Made by a program: the position numbers and the translations under genes
Origin: SHLJ01 sp041618535
GTDB lineage: Bacteria > Bacteroidota > Bacteroidia > Flavobacteriales > Flavobacteriaceae
Length of the DNA stretch: 22,760 nt
NCBI GenBank assembly: GCA_041618535.1
Contig: JBFKFP010000031.1
Coordinates: 1 to 22,760, forward strand
Direction: 5' to 3'
In this document: in pieces, positions 1 to 6,717 of the stretch
How the letters are laid out: each line of letters opens with the position of its first letter
Numbering within the stretch: the first letter of the stretch is position 1
The notes under the pieces: model-generated
Told to the model about the DNA's origin: nothing
Database searches by the model: none
What the model saw: the letters and a program-made list of their open reading frames with translations, nothing else

Positions 1-378
1 AATAAGGTGGAGAATGGTGGAAACTACGGATGGGCAGATCTTGAAGGTACCAGCAGATGTTTTATTCAGCCCTGCGACAACCCCGATTTTATTCCACCTT
101 TTTATGAATATGAACACATCGATAACCTTACACAAGCTATCACCGGCGGTTATGTTTACAGGGGAAATGACCATCCTGAACTTTTGGGGAAATACATCTA
201 TGCCGACTATGCACAGGGGCAAATCTGGGCGCTTGATATCACCACTGCATCCAACGAATTACTCTTTGATACGGATTTTTTTATTTCCTCCTTCGGTGTG
301 GATCGTGAAAACGAACTCTATTTCACCGCACGAGGGCAGAAAAAGATTATAAAATTCGTAAGGCAGGAGATCCCCTAA
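1..378 (+). CDS. PQQ-dependent sugar dehydrogenase-like protein, C-terminal part (5' end outside the window)
   Basis: The frame is open from the first base and ends with TAA at 376-378, leaving 125 residues of a protein that begins upstream. The visible part has the look of the last blades of the soluble glucose/sorbosone dehydrogenase six-bladed propeller: an ENGGNYGW segment close to the start, then GGYVYRG followed by PELLGKYIYADY and a G-x-I-W strand, and a final strand E-L-Y-F near the end. Family members are usually exported and oxidise sugars or polyols with PQQ, or are uncharacterised relatives. The N-terminal signal, most of the propeller and the catalytic residues are not in view, so substrate and export cannot be judged. 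It converges on lpd with a single base between the two stop codons. Family assignment is fairly secure, specific activity is not. Confidence 0.75.
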   Translation, partial: NKVENGGNYGWADLEGTSRCFIQPCDNPDFIPPFYEYEHIDNLTQAITGGYVYRGNDHPELLGKYIYADYAQGQIWALDITTASNELLFDTDFFISSFGVDRENELYFTARGQKKIIKFVRQEIP

Positions 379-379
379 G

Positions 380-1756
380 TTACAGGTGAATCACCTCGTC
401 ATAGGCATCGGCCACAGCCTCCATAACGGCCTCACTCATGGTCGGGTGAGGATGAACCGCCTTAAGCACTTCATGCCCGGTGGTTTCTAATTTTCGTCCT
501 AAGACCGCCTCGGCGATCATGTCGGTGACTCCTGCTCCAATCATGTGGCAGCCCAGCCATTCTCCGTATTTGGCGTCGAATATCACCTTGACGAACCCTT
601 CCTTGTTTCCTCCCGCGCTGGCCTTTCCCGAGGCGGAAAAGGGAAATTTTCCAACCTTGATATCATAACCTGCTTCTTTGGCCTGGCTTTCCGTCATGCC
701 AACACTGGCTACCTCAGGTGTACAGTAGGTACAACCAGGTATATTGCCATAATCCATTGGTTCAACATGCTGCCCTGCTATCTTCTCTACACAAAGGATT
801 CCCTCTGCCGAGGCCACATGCGCCAGGGCCGGGCCAGGAGTAACATCTCCTATGGCATAATAACCCGGGATGTTGGTTTGATAATAGTCGTTTACCAGGA
901 TCTTATCTTTGTCAACAACTATTCCGACATCTTCAAGCCCGATATTCTCGATATTGGTTTTTATTCCTACAGCCGATAGTACTATGTCGGCCTCGAGGGT
1001 CTCTTCACCTTTTTTGGTCTTGACAGTGGCCTTGACCGTCTTGCCCGACGTGTCAACCTTAGTCACCTCAGCTGAGGTCATTATGTTAATGCCGTTCTTC
1101 TTAAAACTGCGCTCTAGTTGCTTGGAGACTTCTTCGTCTTCCAGGGGTACGATATTGGGAAGAAATTCAACAATGGTGACTTCTGTGCCCATCGCATTGT
1201 AGAAATAAGCAAATTCCACACCTATGGCTCCTGAACCAACAACGATCATCTTCTTTGGTTGCTTGTCAAGCGTCATGGCCTCCCGGTATCCGATAACTTT
1301 TTTTCCATCCTGAGGAAGGCTCGGAAGTTCCCTCGAGCGTGCTCCTGTCGCAATAATTATATGATCTGCGGAATACTCAGTGCCATCAACATCAATCTTC
1401 TTTCCGGCTTTTAACTTACCGTAACCGTTGATCACGTCAATCTTGTTCTTCTTCATGAGGAATTGCACACCCTTGCTCATCCCGTCAGCTACATCCCGGC
1501 TTCTCTTCACAACCGCTCCGAAATCCTTGTCTGCTCCCTTGACCGAAAGACCATAGTCTGCGGCATGATTCAGGTATTCAAAAACCTGGGCCGATTTCAG
1601 AAGGGCTTTGGTGGGAATACAGCCCCAGTTCAGGCAGACGCCGCCAAGGCTTTCCTTTTCAACAATAGCAGTTTTGAATCCTAATTGAGATGCTCGAATG
1701 GCCGTAACGTAACCGCCTGGTCCGCTTCCGAGAACAATGATGTCATATTTACTCAT
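380..1756 (-). CDS. lpdA: Dihydrolipoyl dehydrogenase (E3 component)
   Basis: A 458-residue flavoprotein that reoxidises dihydrolipoamide with NAD+ in the cytoplasmic 2-oxo-acid dehydrogenase complexes. Visible features in order: N-terminal FAD fold with G-S-G-P-G-G at residues 10-15; redox-active disulfide C41/C46 in GGVCLNWGCIP; a second nucleotide fold (VVGSGAIGVEFA, near 175); the FAD-contact block AIGDVTPGPALAHVASAEG near 300; and the C-terminal dimer domain with HPHPTMSEA, which carries the catalytic His and Glu. Length is normal for the family. The frame could extend to a TTG at 1780, but the ATG at 1756 gives the usual start MSKYDIIVLG, and a good -7 promoter element lies over the TTG, so the ATG is chosen. 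Other E1/E2 subunits are not nearby. The gene follows dinB-like by 48 bases and probably has its own promoter. Confidence 0.95.
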   Translation of the reverse strand: MSKYDIIVLGSGPGGYVTAIRASQLGFKTAIVEKESLGGVCLNWGCIPTKALLKSAQVFEYLNHAADYGLSVKGADKDFGAVVKRSRDVADGMSKGVQFLMKKNKIDVINGYGKLKAGKKIDVDGTEYSADHIIIATGARSRELPSLPQDGKKVIGYREAMTLDKQPKKMIVVGSGAIGVEFAYFYNAMGTEVTIVEFLPNIVPLEDEEVSKQLERSFKKNGINIMTSAEVTKVDTSGKTVKATVKTKKGEETLEADIVLSAVGIKTNIENIGLEDVGIVVDKDKILVNDYYQTNIPGYYAIGDVTPGPALAHVASAEGILCVEKIAGQHVEPMDYGNIPGCTYCTPEVASVGMTESQAKEAGYDIKVGKFPFSASGKASAGGNKEGFVKVIFDAKYGEWLGCHMIGAGVTDMIAEAVLGRKLETTGHEVLKAVHPHPTMSEAVMEAVADAYDEVIHL

Positions 1757-1777
1757 GAGAACAGTTTTTTGATGCGG

Positions 1778-1785
1778 CAAATTTA
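1778..1785 (-). promoter_or_regulatory. Candidate Bacteroidota -7 element for lpdA
   Basis: Read on the minus strand this is TAAATTTG followed by C, an exact match to the Bacteroidota -7 consensus TAnnTTTG. It lies 21 bases upstream of the lpdA ATG, so a transcript would start only about 10-15 bases before the start codon. No convincing TTTG is seen at the -33 position. The element covers the alternative TTG codon at 1780, which argues against that start. Confidence 0.45.
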
Positions 1786-1804
1786 CGAAACCCTTTGGTT
1801 TTTT

Positions 1805-2356
1805 TTAAAGCTCGTCTGTAAAATGTCGCCGCCCTTTTTTCCTGCTGAAATATTCCCTGTTAAAATTATTCGATTGACCCCTGGGAATTGAAAGTGTTTC
1901 CCAGTTGTTACCGCGAATCATTTTGCCGATGAGAACAATCTGGCCAAGGTGAAAACTATAATGAGCAAGCTGCCTGTTGATGGCTTCAGTCACCGTATGC
2001 CCTTCATTTCGGATGTAAACCAGTTTTTCCAGGTCATTCTGATCAAGGCTGTTCAGAACCTCGAATAAAACCGACCAGGCTTTTTCCCAATGTTGAATCA
2101 TATCGTGTTTGTCTGTGTAAGATGCTACGAATTCATCGTCCCGGTTTCTCCAGCTTTTTTCTCCATCCTCGGTCAGGAAATTAGTCCAGCGGGAGTGAAT
2201 ATTCCCTGCAATGTGCTTTACAATCACGGAAATACTGTTACTCTCTGGATCGAATTTCCAGTCTATATCGGCATCTTCGATCTGGTTAAAAGTCCGGTTG
2301 CCAAGCTCTTTGTAGTACTCGAATTCTTTGATGACGCTATTCAGGTAACTTCCCAT
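1805..2356 (-). CDS. DinB-like / DUF1572 family protein
   Basis: A 183-residue protein with no signal peptide, expected in the cytoplasm. It has the pattern of the DinB/YfiT-like four-helix bundle, DUF1572 branch: an N-terminal helix, then a first His in the VKHIAGNIHSRW stretch (H48) and a pair H132/H136 in AHYSFHLGQI, spaced as the metal-binding triad of this superfamily. The C-terminus is basic and Arg/Lys-rich (about 160-178). Related enzymes include thiol-dependent transferases and isomerases, but most DUF1572 members have no known activity, so none is assigned. The start codon is separated by two bases from the stop of the beta-propeller gene upstream, so the two are almost surely co-transcribed. 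ATG at 2356 is the only sensible start. Confidence 0.8.
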   Translation of the reverse strand: MGSYLNSVIKEFEYYKELGNRTFNQIEDADIDWKFDPESNSISVIVKHIAGNIHSRWTNFLTEDGEKSWRNRDDEFVASYTDKHDMIQHWEKAWSVLFEVLNSLDQNDLEKLVYIRNEGHTVTEAINRQLAHYSFHLGQIVLIGKMIRGNNWETLSIPRGQSNNFNREYFSRKKGRRHFTDEL

Positions 2357-2358
2357 CC

Positions 2359-3387
2359 TTAATCTTTGTGCCTGAATGAGGAGAAGCCCAGTCCATCCGG
2401 TTCTCTTCCGGCACTTAACCGCCCTGTTATATCAAGCGAATCAAGGTCGATGACCGTAATGAGGTCGGCATTGGTATTGGCAACAAAGGCATATTTGTTA
2501 GATGGATGAATAAGGATCCCCACCGGTACAGGGCTGTCTTCAAAATCCTGGAATAAGCGCGAGTCTTCTTTTTCCTTTGCTGTGACTTCCATCGGAATGG
2601 TCTTGATCAGGTTATATGTACTTGCGTCGAAAATTTTGATATCTCCCGATTGAGCGTTCGACACCAGAACTAATTTACCTTCGGATGTGGTTTTAACGCG
2701 AATTGGAAATTTTTCCGAAGTAAAAGTTTTGATGGTCTCAAGGCTTTTTGCGTCAAGGACCGTTACGGAATTTTCTCCCCTGTTGGTCACCCAGACCGAT
2801 CGTCCATCGGCAGAAAGGGCAACACCCTCAGCGCCTCTTCCGGTTTTCAGAATCTTTTCCAGCTTATCCGAATCAAGGTCGATCACTGAAACACTGCCAG
2901 AGCGGATGTTGGTCACAAAGGCTTTATTGGAAATGGCGGAGTAACTCACCATGTGGCTGGTTTCCTGATCGGTATTTACAGCTTTTTCAGTCTTTCCTGT
3001 ATCGATATTTACCTGTATAAGTTTCTTGTCGGCCTCACAGGTTACCAGAACTTGATTATCCGAAATGAATTCGATCCCGTGCGGTGCCCTGAAATCCAGC
3101 TTTATGGTTTTAATTACTTTCTGACCAGGGATATCCAGCAGGGTGAGACTCGATCCCGGCCAATTTTCACCTCGGCCGTAATCGGTTACAACTGCTGTCA
3201 TTCCATCCGGTGACACGGCTACCTCATGGGGGCCAACTCCGGTCTGGAGAGTGGCAAAACTCTTTCCGGTTGACAGATCGATAAGATCGGCAGTGTCGTC
3301 AGATTTATTAAGCACTATCAATGTTCCGGTCTGGGGAGCTAAATCCCACGAAATACTTAAGAACAGGAGAATGATCAGGTACCTCAT
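2359..3387 (-). CDS. Exported YVTN-type beta-propeller protein
   Basis: A 342-residue protein with an N-terminal hydrophobic signal (MRYLIILLFLSIS, with no Cys for lipidation), so exported to the periplasm or beyond. The rest is a chain of about seven repeats of 40-odd residues typical of YncE/YVTN propellers: examples are AFVTNIRSGSVSVIDLDS near 155, VWVTNRGENSVTVLDAKS near 195 and AFVANTNADLITVIDLDS near 300, as well as GVGPHEVAVSPDG near 50. Relatives are found as stand-alone domains or next to cytochrome d1-like and surface-layer proteins; their ligands are mostly unknown. I see no heme-binding CxxCH. It sits between msrB (8 bases upstream) and the dinB-like gene (2 bases downstream), suggesting one mRNA. 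Fold is confident, function unknown. Confidence 0.85.
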   Translation of the reverse strand: MRYLIILLFLSISWDLAPQTGTLIVLNKSDDTADLIDLSTGKSFATLQTGVGPHEVAVSPDGMTAVVTDYGRGENWPGSSLTLLDIPGQKVIKTIKLDFRAPHGIEFISDNQVLVTCEADKKLIQVNIDTGKTEKAVNTDQETSHMVSYSAISNKAFVTNIRSGSVSVIDLDSDKLEKILKTGRGAEGVALSADGRSVWVTNRGENSVTVLDAKSLETIKTFTSEKFPIRVKTTSEGKLVLVSNAQSGDIKIFDASTYNLIKTIPMEVTAKEKEDSRLFQDFEDSPVPVGILIHPSNKYAFVANTNADLITVIDLDSLDITGRLSAGREPDGLGFSSFRHKD

Positions 3388-3395
3388 AAGTGTAA

Positions 3396-3875
3396 TTAGT
3401 TGTTCTTCGGAATAAATTCTAATGCGGCACCGTTAATACAGTGTCGTTTCCCCGTAGTATCCCTGGGTCCGTCGTTAAAAACATGTCCGAGATGTCCGCC
3501 ACATGTGGCGCAATGTTCCTCGGTTCGGGCATAACCGATCTTGTAATCGGTTGAAAATTCAACATTGCCTTTTATCTCCCTGTCAAAACTGGGCCAACCC
3601 GTGCCCGAGTCGAATTTGTGTTCACTTTCGAACAATGGAGTTCCGCAAGCCGCGCATACATAGGTGCCTTCATCGTAATTCTTGTTGAGCGGGCTGCTGA
3701 ATGGTCGTTCAGTTCCTGCTTCTCTTAGCACATAGTACTGGAGTTCGGTGAGCTCAGCCTTCCATTCAACTTCAGTTTTAGAGACCGGATAGGTCTTTTC
3801 CTCTTGATTATCCTGAGCATTAGACCGACAGCTGAATATTAAAAGAACGGTCAAAAGTAAGATCATCTTTTTCAT
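3396..3875 (-). CDS. msrB: Peptide methionine-(R)-S-oxide reductase MsrB, lipoprotein form
   Basis: A 159-residue methionine sulfoxide reductase specific for the R epimer, which repairs oxidised protein methionines. The first 15 residues form a lipoprotein signal ending in LIFS-C16, so the enzyme is probably tethered to a membrane outside the cytoplasm rather than being cytosolic as in E. coli. The MsrB domain runs from about 34 to the end: zinc cysteines C74/C77 (CAAC) and C122/C125 (CATC), the SGTGWPSF block at 90-97, GHLGHVFNDGP at 127-137, and the catalytic Cys C146 in RHCINGAAL. No MsrA domain is fused or adjacent. It is first in a probable operon with the beta-propeller and dinB-like genes and is divergent from the glucan block. 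Electrons would need a periplasmic thiol donor that is not in the window. Confidence 0.93.
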   Translation of the reverse strand: MKKMILLLTVLLIFSCRSNAQDNQEEKTYPVSKTEVEWKAELTELQYYVLREAGTERPFSSPLNKNYDEGTYVCAACGTPLFESEHKFDSGTGWPSFDREIKGNVEFSTDYKIGYARTEEHCATCGGHLGHVFNDGPRDTTGKRHCINGAALEFIPKNN

Positions 3876-4089
3876 CAGAATTTTTATATTTATAAAGGAT
3901 CGGAAGGAATAATATCATTACGATCCGCCAGTTTATTATAGCATCGAAATTAATTACTATTAAATTAACTAATCACAAAAATATATTAAATTATTTCAAG
4001 GTTCTTTGGAGGAAATAGGGATATTTTTATGCGATATGTGTAACTTTACAGCCCTTATCTTTTGTTAACACCGCTACATTTTTTTAAGT
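3876..4089. promoter_or_regulatory. Divergent intergenic region between msrB and the glucan block
   Basis: 214 AT-rich bases separate two divergent genes, so it must carry promoters both ways. On the plus strand TAACTTTACAGCC (4041-4053) is the best -7 candidate for glgM. A GGATCG / CGATCC inverted repeat (3897-3902 and 3921-3926, 18 bases apart) lies 21 bases upstream of the msrB start and might be an operator, but the arms are short. No convincing minus-strand -7 element was found and there is no open frame worth calling. Confidence 0.5.
4041..4053 (+). promoter_or_regulatory. Promoter-like box upstream of glgM-glgC (TAACTTTACAGCC)
   Basis: TAACTTTA matches seven of eight positions of the TAnnTTTG -7 consensus of Bacteroidota. 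The whole 13-base string recurs with one change (C to T) before glgE at 6690-6702. A start just downstream would leave a leader of roughly 30 bases before the ATG at 4090. A TTTG at 4005-4008 is too far away to be the matching -33 element. Confidence 0.4.
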
Positions 4090-5292
4090 ATGAAAGTATT
4101 GTTTTGTACCCGTGAGTATCCACCTTATGTTTATGGTGGTGCCGGGGTTCATGTAGAATATCTGGCAGCAGAATTATCGAGACTGGTACCCGTTGAGGTA
4201 CGTTCTTTCGGTGACCAGGATTCGCATTCTGAGGAACTTACCGTAAAGGGATTTCCTTATGACAACCCGATTTTCGATCAATCGGATGACAAACTGAAAG
4301 CCGTTTTTAAAACACTGGCAACGAGTCTTCATATGAATGCGGCGCCCATTGATGCGGATGTGGTGCACTGTCATACCTGGTATGCGCATTTCGCCGGCAT
4401 CCTCGCCAAACTGTGCTATGGTACTCCCCTGGTAATTACGACCCATTCACTTGAGCCTTTAAGGCCGTGGAAAAGGGAGCAATTGGGCAGGGGATATGAT
4501 GCGTCGTCCTGGATCAAGAAGACAGCCCTTGAAATGGCTGATGCCCTGATTGCGGTTTCGGAAGAGACCAAGGATGATGTGATGAAGCATTTTGATGTAG
4601 ATGAATCGAAAATCAAGGTCATTTATAATGGGATCAACCTGGAGGAGTATGCTTCAACCAGGGAAGATTCGGCCTTAAAAATACACGGGATCGACCCACA
4701 GAAACCCTATGTGCTTTTTGTTGGAAGGATAACCAGGCAGAAGGGGATAATCCATTTGGTGAATGCCATACAATATATGGATCCCGATATTCAGGTCGTA
4801 CTCTGTGCAGGAGCGCCCGATACAGAGGAAATAGCAAAAGAAATGGAAGATTCGGTAGCTGAAGTCCAAAAACAGCGCGACAACGTTATCTGGATCGATG
4901 AGATGCTGGATAAGAAGGATGTCATTCAGCTGTATTCACATGCCACTGTTTTCTGTTGCCCATCCATTTATGAACCCTTCGGAATAATAAACATTGAAGC
5001 CATGGCCTGTAAGACAGCCGTGGTTGCGAGTGCAGTTGGAGGTATCAAGGAAGTTGTGGTGCATGGGGAAACCGGACTGCTCATTCCGTTAGAGCAGCAG
5101 ACAGTTGCCCCTTTTGAACCGGTAGATCCCGATAAATTTGCTCGTGATTTGGCCGGAGGTGTCAATACTGTGGTTCGTGATGCTGAATTGAGAAATAAAA
5201 TGGAAATTGAAGGTCGAAAGCGGGTAGAGGCATACTTCGACTGGAAAGCCATTGCCAAGCAGGTAAAAGAATTGTATGAAACTTTAATATAG
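4090..5292 (+). CDS. glgM: GT4 glycosyltransferase of the GlgM / actinobacterial 'GlgA' type (probable maltose-1-phosphate synthase)
   Basis: A 400-residue cytoplasmic retaining glycosyltransferase. It is too short for the GT5 bacterial glycogen synthase (about 480 residues) and lacks its N-terminal KTGGL motif. It instead has the layout of the short GT4 group typified by mycobacterial Rv1212c: TREYPPYVYGGAGVHV at 8-22, HCHTWYAHFAG near 93-103, THSLEPLRPWKREQLG at 118-133, VGRITRQKG with R213 and K218 as the donor-phosphate pair, LCAGAPDTEEIA near 238, and the E-x7-E motif E295-E303 in YEPFGIINIEAMAC. Rv1212c (GlgM) joins ADP-glucose to glucose-1-phosphate to give alpha-maltose-1-phosphate. 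The neighbours glgC (donor, 5 bases downstream) and glgE (consumer of the product) fit that role. Classical glucan elongation from ADP-glucose remains possible. The start is well placed, beginning with the usual beta-strand MKVLFCTREYPP. Confidence 0.8.
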   Translation: MKVLFCTREYPPYVYGGAGVHVEYLAAELSRLVPVEVRSFGDQDSHSEELTVKGFPYDNPIFDQSDDKLKAVFKTLATSLHMNAAPIDADVVHCHTWYAHFAGILAKLCYGTPLVITTHSLEPLRPWKREQLGRGYDASSWIKKTALEMADALIAVSEETKDDVMKHFDVDESKIKVIYNGINLEEYASTREDSALKIHGIDPQKPYVLFVGRITRQKGIIHLVNAIQYMDPDIQVVLCAGAPDTEEIAKEMEDSVAEVQKQRDNVIWIDEMLDKKDVIQLYSHATVFCCPSIYEPFGIINIEAMACKTAVVASAVGGIKEVVVHGETGLLIPLEQQTVAPFEPVDPDKFARDLAGGVNTVVRDAELRNKMEIEGRKRVEAYFDWKAIAKQVKELYETLI

Positions 5293-5297
5293 CAAGC

Positions 5298-6563
5298 ATG
5301 ATCAATAACGATGTATTATCAATTATACTTGGAGGAGGACAAGGATCCCGTTTATATCCGTTAACAGCGGAAAGATCGAAACCCGCTGTGCCGATCGCGG
5401 GTAAATACCGATTGGTGGATATCCCGATCTCGAACTGCATCAATTCAGACATAAAAAGAATGTATGTGCTGACCCAGTTCAACTCGGCCTCTCTGAACAG
5501 ACATATCAAGAATACATATCACTTTAGTTTTTTCAGTTCGGCCTTTGTTGATGTACTTGCCGCAGAACAAACGATTAAAAGCAAAGACTGGTTCCAGGGT
5601 ACTGCCGATGCGGTAAGACAAAGCATGCATCATTTCCTGAATCATGATTTTAAATATGCACTCATCCTTTCAGGAGATCAGTTGTACCAGATGAATTTCG
5701 AAGAGATGATAAAGGCTCATGAAGAAAGCGAAGCTGAGATTTCCATAGCGACCTATCCTGTGAATGCCAAGGATGCGACCTCCTTCGGAATATTAAAAAC
5801 CGATGAGAACTCGATCATTACCTCATTTGTGGAAAAACCCCCTACCGAGGAATTAAAGGACTGGGCGTCGGATGTTGGTGACTCGATGAAAGCTCAAGGG
5901 CGTCACTATCTGGCCTCAATGGGAATCTATATCTTCAACAGGGACCTTCTTATTAAACTGATGGAAAACCCTGATACAAATGATTTCGGAAAAGAAATAA
6001 TTCCTCAATCCATAGGAAACCATAAAACCCTGAGTTACCAGTATGAAGGATATTGGACAGACATCGGTAACATAGATTCATTTTTTGAAGCTAATCTTGA
6101 TCTGACAAGTGATATTCCCCAGTTCAACCTGTACGACCGTCATAAGCGTATCTACACTCGTGCCCGTATGCTGCCAACGTCAAAAGTATCCGGCACAAGC
6201 ATGGATAAGGCCGTTGTAGCTGATGGCTGTATTATTCATGCTGCCATAATAGAACGTTCAGTAATCGGTATCCGGTCCAGAATAGGTGAAGAGTCTACGG
6301 TCATCAATACTTATATGATGGGTAGTGATTATTATGAGACCCTGGAGGAAATGCAGAGTGAAAAGATCGATATCCTTATGGGAATAGGTAAACGATGTTT
6401 TATAAAAAATGCCATAATCGACAAGAATTGCAGGATAGGAGATGATGTCAGGATAAATGGAGGGCCTCACCTGGAGGATGGAGAAACCGACACTTATTTT
6501 ATCAAGGACGGCATAGTGGTTATTAAGAAAAACGCCATAATCCCCCGAGGATATGTGATCTAG
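5298..6563 (+). CDS. glgC: Glucose-1-phosphate adenylyltransferase (ADP-glucose pyrophosphorylase)
   Basis: A 421-residue enzyme that makes ADP-glucose and pyrophosphate from ATP and glucose-1-phosphate, the committed step toward bacterial alpha-glucan. The nucleotidyltransferase domain holds GGGQGSRLYPLTAERSKPA at 12-30 (nucleotide loop), KYRLVDIPISNC at 36-47, SGDQLY with the metal Asp D127, FVEKP at 177-181 with the glucose-1-phosphate Lys K180, and MGIYIF at 208-213. From about 290 onward a left-handed beta-helix follows, with hexapeptide-like strands. Length is normal. The gene starts 5 bases after the glgM-like gene and ends inside a palindrome (TAG at 6561-6563), so glgM and glgC form a two-gene unit. 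The enzyme can supply ADP-glucose to the GT4 protein next to it. Allosteric behaviour cannot be read from the sequence. Confidence 0.96.
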   Translation: MINNDVLSIILGGGQGSRLYPLTAERSKPAVPIAGKYRLVDIPISNCINSDIKRMYVLTQFNSASLNRHIKNTYHFSFFSSAFVDVLAAEQTIKSKDWFQGTADAVRQSMHHFLNHDFKYALILSGDQLYQMNFEEMIKAHEESEAEISIATYPVNAKDATSFGILKTDENSIITSFVEKPPTEELKDWASDVGDSMKAQGRHYLASMGIYIFNRDLLIKLMENPDTNDFGKEIIPQSIGNHKTLSYQYEGYWTDIGNIDSFFEANLDLTSDIPQFNLYDRHKRIYTRARMLPTSKVSGTSMDKAVVADGCIIHAAIIERSVIGIRSRIGEESTVINTYMMGSDYYETLEEMQSEKIDILMGIGKRCFIKNAIIDKNCRIGDDVRINGGPHLEDGETDTYFIKDGIVVIKKNAIIPRGYVI

Positions 6564-6586
6564 GATCACCTCAGGAAGCGTCCTGA
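6555..6586 (+). other. Two tandem hairpins at the end of glgC
   Basis: Two perfect inverted repeats sit side by side: GTGATC-TAG-GATCAC at 6555-6569, with the glgC stop codon as its loop, and TCAGGA-AGCG-TCCTGA at 6571-6586. Neither is followed by a run of T, so this is not a classic intrinsic terminator. In the mRNA they could stall exonucleases, mark a processing site or weaken read-through into glgE. Confidence 0.5.
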
Positions 6587-6689
6587 AAGTAGATTTTAAA
6601 AGATATTTCAGTTTTTCTGCCATTCAAAGTTAACTATATCGTTATCGTTGAAATATCCCCAATACCTGTCTGAATTTCTCTATTTTACC

Positions 6690-6702
6690 TAATTTTACAG
6701 CC
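6690..6702 (+). promoter_or_regulatory. Promoter-like box upstream of glgE (TAATTTTACAGCC)
   Basis: TAATTTTA fits seven of eight positions of the Bacteroidota -7 consensus TAnnTTTG, and the 13-base string matches the box before glgM at 12 of 13 positions. It lies 15 bases upstream of the glgE ATG, which would give a very short leader. A weak TCTG at 6669-6672 is the only thing near the -33 position. The 154 bases between glgC and glgE hold nothing else apart from the tandem hairpins. Confidence 0.4.
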
Positions 6703-6717
6703 GTCAAAACTGAAGAG

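Noticed and set aside
545..979. Plus-strand open frame of 144 codons inside lpdA
   Set aside because: Antisense to a well-conserved dihydrolipoyl dehydrogenase, with no protein-like pattern.
1757..1780. Extended lpdA start at TTG 1780
   Set aside because: Adds eight unconserved residues and lies under the best -7 element for the gene; the ATG at 1756 gives the usual N-terminus.
6571..6600. Classic intrinsic terminator after glgC
   Set aside because: The stem is perfect but is followed by AAGTAGATTTT rather than a T-run, so it is listed only as a hairpin.
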